A stretch of 60,000 bases of DNA. Origin: Owenia fusiformis. Lineage: Eukaryota; Annelida; Polychaeta; Sabellida; Oweniidae. The translations under genes and the position numbers were made by a program. Positions 44,274 to 60,000 of the stretch are shown in pieces. Location of the stretch: assembly GCA_903813345.2 (NCBI GenBank), contig CAIIXF020000010.1, forward strand, positions 17,435,181-17,495,180, written 5' to 3'. The notes under the pieces are model-generated. The model worked only from the letters and a program-made list of their open reading frames with translations, was not told the origin of the DNA and did no database searches. Positions within the stretch are counted from its first letter, which is position 1. Each line of letters begins with the position of its first letter.

Positions 44274-44650
44274 GATGTTGATTTTTGGAAGGTTTACACC
44301 GAAAACACGATTTTTGTGTCGACACTTCTCAGTCAAAATTTGTTGTTGATTCGTGATTCACACTCAAATGAAAGTCACATGACCAATTTGATTTAGAAAT
44401 AAAATAAATTGATACTGGCGTTCACAATTTGGTACAGGGTGGTGTAAAATATAAACTTTCACAATGTAATTAAATAATAAATGAAACACTTTCATTGTTT
44501 TGTTCTACATTCTTTTATAAATATCAAAACATGAATTTAAATATAATAGTTCTGAGATTATGAAGCACCTGCTTTGGGGCTTACACTTATCAAATCACGG
44601 CCTCTTGCGACGGCCATTTTGTTTCGATTCAGGTCAGAAGAGCGATAATC
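44274..44650. promoter_or_regulatory. probable bidirectional promoter, tetraspanin / ATP synthase alpha
   Basis: The two start codons diverge with 377 bp between them. Visible motifs include GTCACATGAC (44374-44383), an E-box/M-box-like palindrome about 100 bp upstream of the tetraspanin ATG, overlapping a CCAAT (44383-44387). CGGCCATTTTG (44611-44621), the complement of a YY1-type CAAAATGGC, lies about 30 bp upstream of the ATP synthase ATG. The position near an initiating ATG is where YY1 sites are usually found in nuclear genes for mitochondrial proteins. A lone CAGGGTGG (about 44437) may be a MITE remnant. Transcription starts cannot be fixed from sequence. Confidence 0.6.
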
Positions 44651-55713
<11,063 letters not shown>

Positions 55714-57604
55714 TTATAGTTAATTCTAGGTTATTTATAAACATAATAGACAATTGTTTCCACTGCCAGTCTGCCTGATTTGATTCAATGGACTATGTGT
55801 AAATAGACAATGGATAATGTCAACTTGTGTGGGATTTTATTGAGTAGGTAAACAAATTGCCAAACTATATTTTGTAAGCACACAGGAAATAGGCCAATGT
55901 AAAATGAAAACAGTTGTTAAAAAATAATATAGTTACAAAATATAATTGTTGTTGTGTTATTATGAACATGATAACTGAGACGCGTGGGGTGTACCACCCT
56001 AAAATGACAAAAATATGAACATGTTACTGGATGCTGAATCAAATGTAATTACAGAATTTTATTTATAATAGATGGCATTCATATTCAAATCAGACTCTGC
56101 AGCTAAAGTTTACCATATTAGAATCCATAAGCACTGGTCCAAAGCAGGGTGTGTTAGAAATGCCATTTCTCTTAGTAAATGCATATTTGGAATCAGATTT
56201 TACTTATAAGTAGAAAGCAAGGTTTGTCACAGGGCTATCGAATTTTGTCCATGATAACCGATGACAATGCTTACTGTATTGTCTTTAATTTGGCGAGTGT
56301 TTTAAATTAGCAAATAATAAAATCGCCAAAATCCCCGAAAATATCGCATGTTTTTCCTTCTGTGCACTTACGGCTAGAAGAAAGATACCAAGAAATATTG
56401 AAGATATTTATATAAACAACAAATATTGAAAAAATCGTTCAACAACACTATCAATGAGTATATCTTGAATTGGATTGGACACTTGAAAAAATGCCAAATT
56501 AAGTAATTACACATTGCATCTAAAAACCTTTGTGTGTTTAGTTGCAAGAAGAGAGAGCCATGGTATTTCATGATGCTAATAGGCCCAAAAACAAAATCGC
56601 CGAATTAAATAGCGCCAAATTGAAGACAAATACAGTTAATATCAATCAAGGGTACATTTAGTGTTTCCTTCATCTATTGAGTCTACAGCCAACCACTTTA
56701 GTCAGATAGTGAACTATTACCTAACTACTATACTGTAATGCCTCAAGGTAGCTCAAACTGTTGGTCCATCTGATACAATGCCTTGAAGATGTTTGTACTC
56801 TACAGGTAGGTCAATAATCCAAGTGTTCTTTTAAACCTTCATAATAATAATTTACCTCAAGCTAAGATCAAAGGAAAGCTTCAAATATATATTCTATTTT
56901 CTCACCTAAAGAAGAGGTGATAACTAAACTATCAAGGTGATAGTTATCACTTTAGTTCATGAAAATCGATGAAATATTTTGAAGTGTTGCCATGATTTTT
57001 GTTTCTATTGTAACCATGGTACCGTAGCAGGACAACTCGTCCTCCATGTCCTCTAGACAACACAACATCTGCTAACTCATCTATTGTCATTTGCAAAAAC
57101 TTGAATAGCCAACACATGTACATAATTATGTCAGAGAAGGATTTAAATTTGAAGTTTGCTTCGAATGGAAATTCCCTGGAAATAAGATACGAATTATCCC
57201 AACGAAGTTGTGAACATTTGTTCACAACAGGGAAAGGATGGTTTTTCACATATGGCGACATATTGTTACAGTCTCCAACTTTTTGAGGACGGCAAATTAC
57301 CACAGAAATGAATTTAAAACTACGAATGAAATACTAACTGGGGCTCGCTTTGTTATGTTTCTAAGTATTATTCACGTTTTGCCGTCCCTTTATGATCAGT
57401 CCACATTGCAAATCAGTGAATTCATTATTAAAGCTGGATCATATTATAAAAGCGTATAGCTTTCTGCTTTGTCTTTTTTCAACTGCATTACTAAACAGCA
57501 TTATAATTCCTTATGTTCAAAATACATTTTTCATAATATTGACGTCGATTGACGTTGTGGAACAAATATTAACAATTGAAAAGTTACGAGCTCCTATATC
57601 AGTT
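55714..57604. other. intergenic between convergent genes
   Basis: Contains the 3' flanks of ATP synthase alpha (plus) and of the minus-strand gene at 57605-59029, plus a 362-bp MITE at 56274-56635. A small hairpin lies at about 56912-56950 (GTGATAACTA pairing with TAGTTATCAC), and a decayed family III/I boundary at about 57187-57290 (ATCCCAACGAAG; GCGACATATTGTTAC, GTCTCC). No exon was found. Confidence 0.5.
56274..56635. mobile_element. 362-bp MITE with TTA duplication
   Basis: The left end CTGTATTGTCTTTAATTTGG and right end (complement) CTGTATTTGTCTTCAATTTG are inverted. Flanks are TTA at 56271-56273 and 56636-56638, fitting the PIF/Harbinger 3-bp target. There is no coding content. Confidence 0.65.
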
Positions 57605-59029
57605 CTAATCATTCACCGTTGCAAGTTGTTTGAACCCCCTCCCTCCCTTGGCGTTTGATTTCAGCGCAGCTCGTTGCTTTATCTGATCCCTGGCCAACGT
57701 ATTCACTCCGCTAGTGTCGATCATTTCCTCTGGGATTCTCAGATATCGCACTTTTCTCATCTGCCCTTTCCACGAGTCCAACACATCCTTTGTAGTTTCT
57801 TCAGTATCATTTCCCCCATAACCAGGAAACTTGAAACGTTTACGTCGTCCAGATGTATTAAGATCAGTGGCTAATCTTTGTTCGCTATTGGTTCTGCGTA
57901 GAAACTGTTCTTGATTTCTTAGGAATCTTATGATATCCCAATTTTTAAGAGGATCTGGAAATGGTTTTGCTGAAATGTACTCTTCTATATTTTTCATGAA
58001 TGACTTCTTTCTTTCACTGAAACCATCATGCCTGGAATTTTCCAACGTGAGAAGTTCTTTTCTACGTTGTTCATACGGATCCTCCCCGAATGTATCGTCA
58101 TTATCATTATTATTTCCAATTTCATAGAAATTACTTGTAATTGCTGTTGTTCTCGGCCTCCTTGTGGGGGAGGTGGAAGCATTACTCTCCTCGGCGTGAG
58201 AGGAAAAGTTGGATTTATTCAATCTTGTAATCAAGTGTGACGTTTGAGGTCGCCTGGTGAGCTTAGTTTTGTTTCTAGGGTCATCTCTGGTGTAAGGATG
58301 TGCAGTCGTAGCCCTCAGTTTGTTAGCATTGCTACTTGTCATAGAACTTGCTGCCTCTGATATATTATCAAGTTCACCATCGGTGATGTGTACTCTACCA
58401 CCAGCAGCTGTTAATGGTTTATCGATCGTATGTTCATTTTGATTACCATTTGTAATTAAGACATTTGAAATTGAGCTTCTGCGCTGACGTCCTGTTTCAG
58501 CGGAAGGGGCGTCCACAAAGACACCCGTCACTGAATTACTGCGCCGCCTTCGTCCAGGCTCTGTGTCTATCTGACGAGAGCTCGATGTGTTTTTCTCCCG
58601 TTGCGACGCTCTTGATGGTTTCTTCTTGGATTGGGCTGTAGACGTCGGAGGAGGCGCTGTAGGCAAACCTGGAGGCTTGGGACGGGGAGGCATTCCTACA
58701 CCTAGTTTAAGTCTCTTAGCAGCCGCTGCTATCTTTATAGCACCACTAAGGTTTATACTCGTGTATCCTTGGCTCAGTTTACCCTCATGTTCAATACCTC
58801 GTATCTCAGCCACTTGTTCGGGAGTAAGATGGGATTTGATTTTACCAACTTTGTTCTTTAATCTTTTGTAGTTAACCCTGACGATTCTATGATCCAGTTC
58901 TAATAATTTGATAGCATATGACTCTTCTAGATCTAGCATCTGCATTGTTTTCTCGAGCACCTGATCCTCTTTTAGGTTCTGGGTGACTGCAGTGATCTGC
59001 TTGTCGCTTCCTATTTTCATATCACCCAT
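57605..59029 (-). CDS. uncharacterised basic protein, single coding exon
   Basis: A 474-aa uninterrupted frame; no family recognised. Residues about 20-85 are helical and charged, probably coiled coil (LEESYAIKLLELDHRIV, then KRLKNKVGKIK). A Pro-rich stretch follows (PPRPKPPGLPTAPPPTS, about 114-130). Residues about 133-300 are low-complexity and Lys/Arg/Ser-rich, with clusters such as RRRRSNS and RQRRSSIS that look like basophilic kinase sites. A second ordered-looking region follows (about 320-450: DPYEQRRKELLTLE, FPDPLKNWDIIRFL, VRYLRIPEEMI). There is no signal peptide or membrane segment. Base composition is less AT-rich than its surroundings, which supports real coding. The 5' side has an acceptor (TATCTGTCTTCAG, exon from about 59054), so an upstream non-coding exon is likely. 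It could be a cytoskeletal or ciliary accessory protein, but the sequence alone does not show it. Confidence 0.75.
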   Translation of the reverse strand: MGDMKIGSDKQITAVTQNLKEDQVLEKTMQMLDLEESYAIKLLELDHRIVRVNYKRLKNKVGKIKSHLTPEQVAEIRGIEHEGKLSQGYTSINLSGAIKIAAAAKRLKLGVGMPPRPKPPGLPTAPPPTSTAQSKKKPSRASQREKNTSSSRQIDTEPGRRRRSNSVTGVFVDAPSAETGRQRRSSISNVLITNGNQNEHTIDKPLTAAGGRVHITDGELDNISEAASSMTSSNANKLRATTAHPYTRDDPRNKTKLTRRPQTSHLITRLNKSNFSSHAEESNASTSPTRRPRTTAITSNFYEIGNNNDNDDTFGEDPYEQRRKELLTLENSRHDGFSERKKSFMKNIEEYISAKPFPDPLKNWDIIRFLRNQEQFLRRTNSEQRLATDLNTSGRRKRFKFPGYGGNDTEETTKDVLDSWKGQMRKVRYLRIPEEMIDTSGVNTLARDQIKQRAALKSNAKGGRGFKQLATVND

Positions 59030-59054
59030 GATGACCGCCTCTTACACGTTGGAC

Positions 59055-60000
59055 CTGAAGACAGATATAACATTTTTTGAACTTGAAGACTATTTTGCAG
59101 TCAAGGAGGTAAGCAAGTATAATCTGAACTAATTTAACATGATGCTTTTTAAATCACCGTCAAAAAATGTTGACTTATTATTATCAAGCTACCGTTTTTG
59201 TGACTGGTGTTGGCGTTCGACGCCGGCCTGTCACAAATGGTTACACTATTGTAATATTGTAATGCCTTGATAATTATTGTTTTTAAAGTTATTTAAGTCA
59301 ATTTGTTGTTCCTTTAGAATGTTAAATACATACCACAATTCATTTTGATATTGGCGAAGAGTTAGACATATCCACTTTTCTGTGATTATATTATACGCTT
59401 GGGGTTCAAATGAACATTGAACAGGTGTCACTTTTATTTTGCGTTTCACACATGTACATGTATATTATACTAGATACTAAAATGTCTTGAATTTTCTCCC
59501 TTTATCTTACATGAGTAAATCGCGTTTATTGTTCAATATCCATATTATTCCATTCACTATTTAGTTACCAATCAAATATTTTCTAGAAGCATTACATACA
59601 AAACGTTTTATTCAAACTATACTAATGGTACAATCAGCGTGTTGTCCTTGGTAACATCATTGATTCCCCAGTTGCAGGAGAATCTGAAATATGTGCCTTC
59701 GATCTTATTTGATCCCAAGGAACACTTCAGACAATCTACCAGTTAGGAAAGTGCTCGTATCAATAGACCCCGCAAACAATAGACATACTTTCTTTTTATC
59801 GTACTCTTTCATACATGGATTCTCTACAAATAATTCAAGGGCTTATTTTGTTAATATACCAGGCTATAACATTAGGCTACAGTAGCGTGCTAGGCTACAT
59901 AGAAGTGTATAAATTAAGTTAGATGTCATTTTGAGTGAATATTTGCATTGTTTGCACTATGTAGTAATTTAGCACTTCAACACGTAAAAGGAAATGGTGT
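59055..60000. other. upstream flank of the 474-aa gene
   Basis: AT-rich. Bases about 59190-59275 contain a decayed family I piece (GTTGGCGTTCGACGCCGG, TGTCACAAATGG, AATGCCTTGATAA). No coding exon was found; a non-coding first exon and promoter of the minus-strand gene may lie here. Confidence 0.45.

Overview
This window is animal nuclear DNA. Its coding regions are short exons with GT..AG boundaries and introns of a few hundred bases to several kilobases. The rest is AT-rich and heavily colonised by short DNA transposons, foldback elements and minisatellites. The gene content (mitochondrial ATP synthase alpha with a presequence, a TSPAN3-type tetraspanin, a Pointed-domain protein) plus the repeat style (CAGGGTG-ended elements, CGTCCGTC-bearing repeats, GACCTT/AAGGTCA arrays) suggests a marine invertebrate, perhaps a lophotrochozoan or invertebrate deuterostome. 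I cannot name the species.

Layout. Bases 1-16097 hold no gene that I can support; they contain layered mobile elements. Bases 16098-21677 (minus) hold a three-exon gene whose protein ends in a SAM/Pointed domain and has no ETS domain, like insect Mae/EDL. Bases 21678-32936 are repeat-rich intergenic DNA, including the likely 3'UTR of the next gene. Bases 32937-44273 (minus) hold a seven-exon tetraspanin of 248 aa. Bases 44651-55713 (plus) hold the ten-exon ATP synthase F1 alpha subunit gene (551 aa). The two start codons are 377 bp apart and diverge, so they probably share a promoter. Bases 57605-59029 (minus) hold a single-exon 474-aa gene of unknown function, convergent with the ATP synthase gene.

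The coding genes are ordinary; the mobile DNA is the interesting part. (1) A 1,164-bp element in ATP synthase intron 2 begins CACTGTG, ends in the complement of CACGGTG, has 32-bp inverted repeats and an exact 5-bp duplication, which is the Transib/RAG-type signature. (2) Two unrelated TTAA-flanked elements each sit in one arm of a larger inverted repeat whose other arm preserves a near-exact empty site. (3) Three dispersed repeat families share a plan: a terminal perfect hairpin, then a CGTCC/GGCGTC-rich stretch, then a body. Two of them carry GACCTT/AAGGTCA bodies, and one has its core amplified to about 13 tandem copies. (4) Several foldback elements, one with inverted Tc1-type transposase pieces, show repeated inverted-duplication events.

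Exon boundaries were placed by hand and checked for reading-frame continuity across every junction; family names are from recognition of motifs, not from searches.
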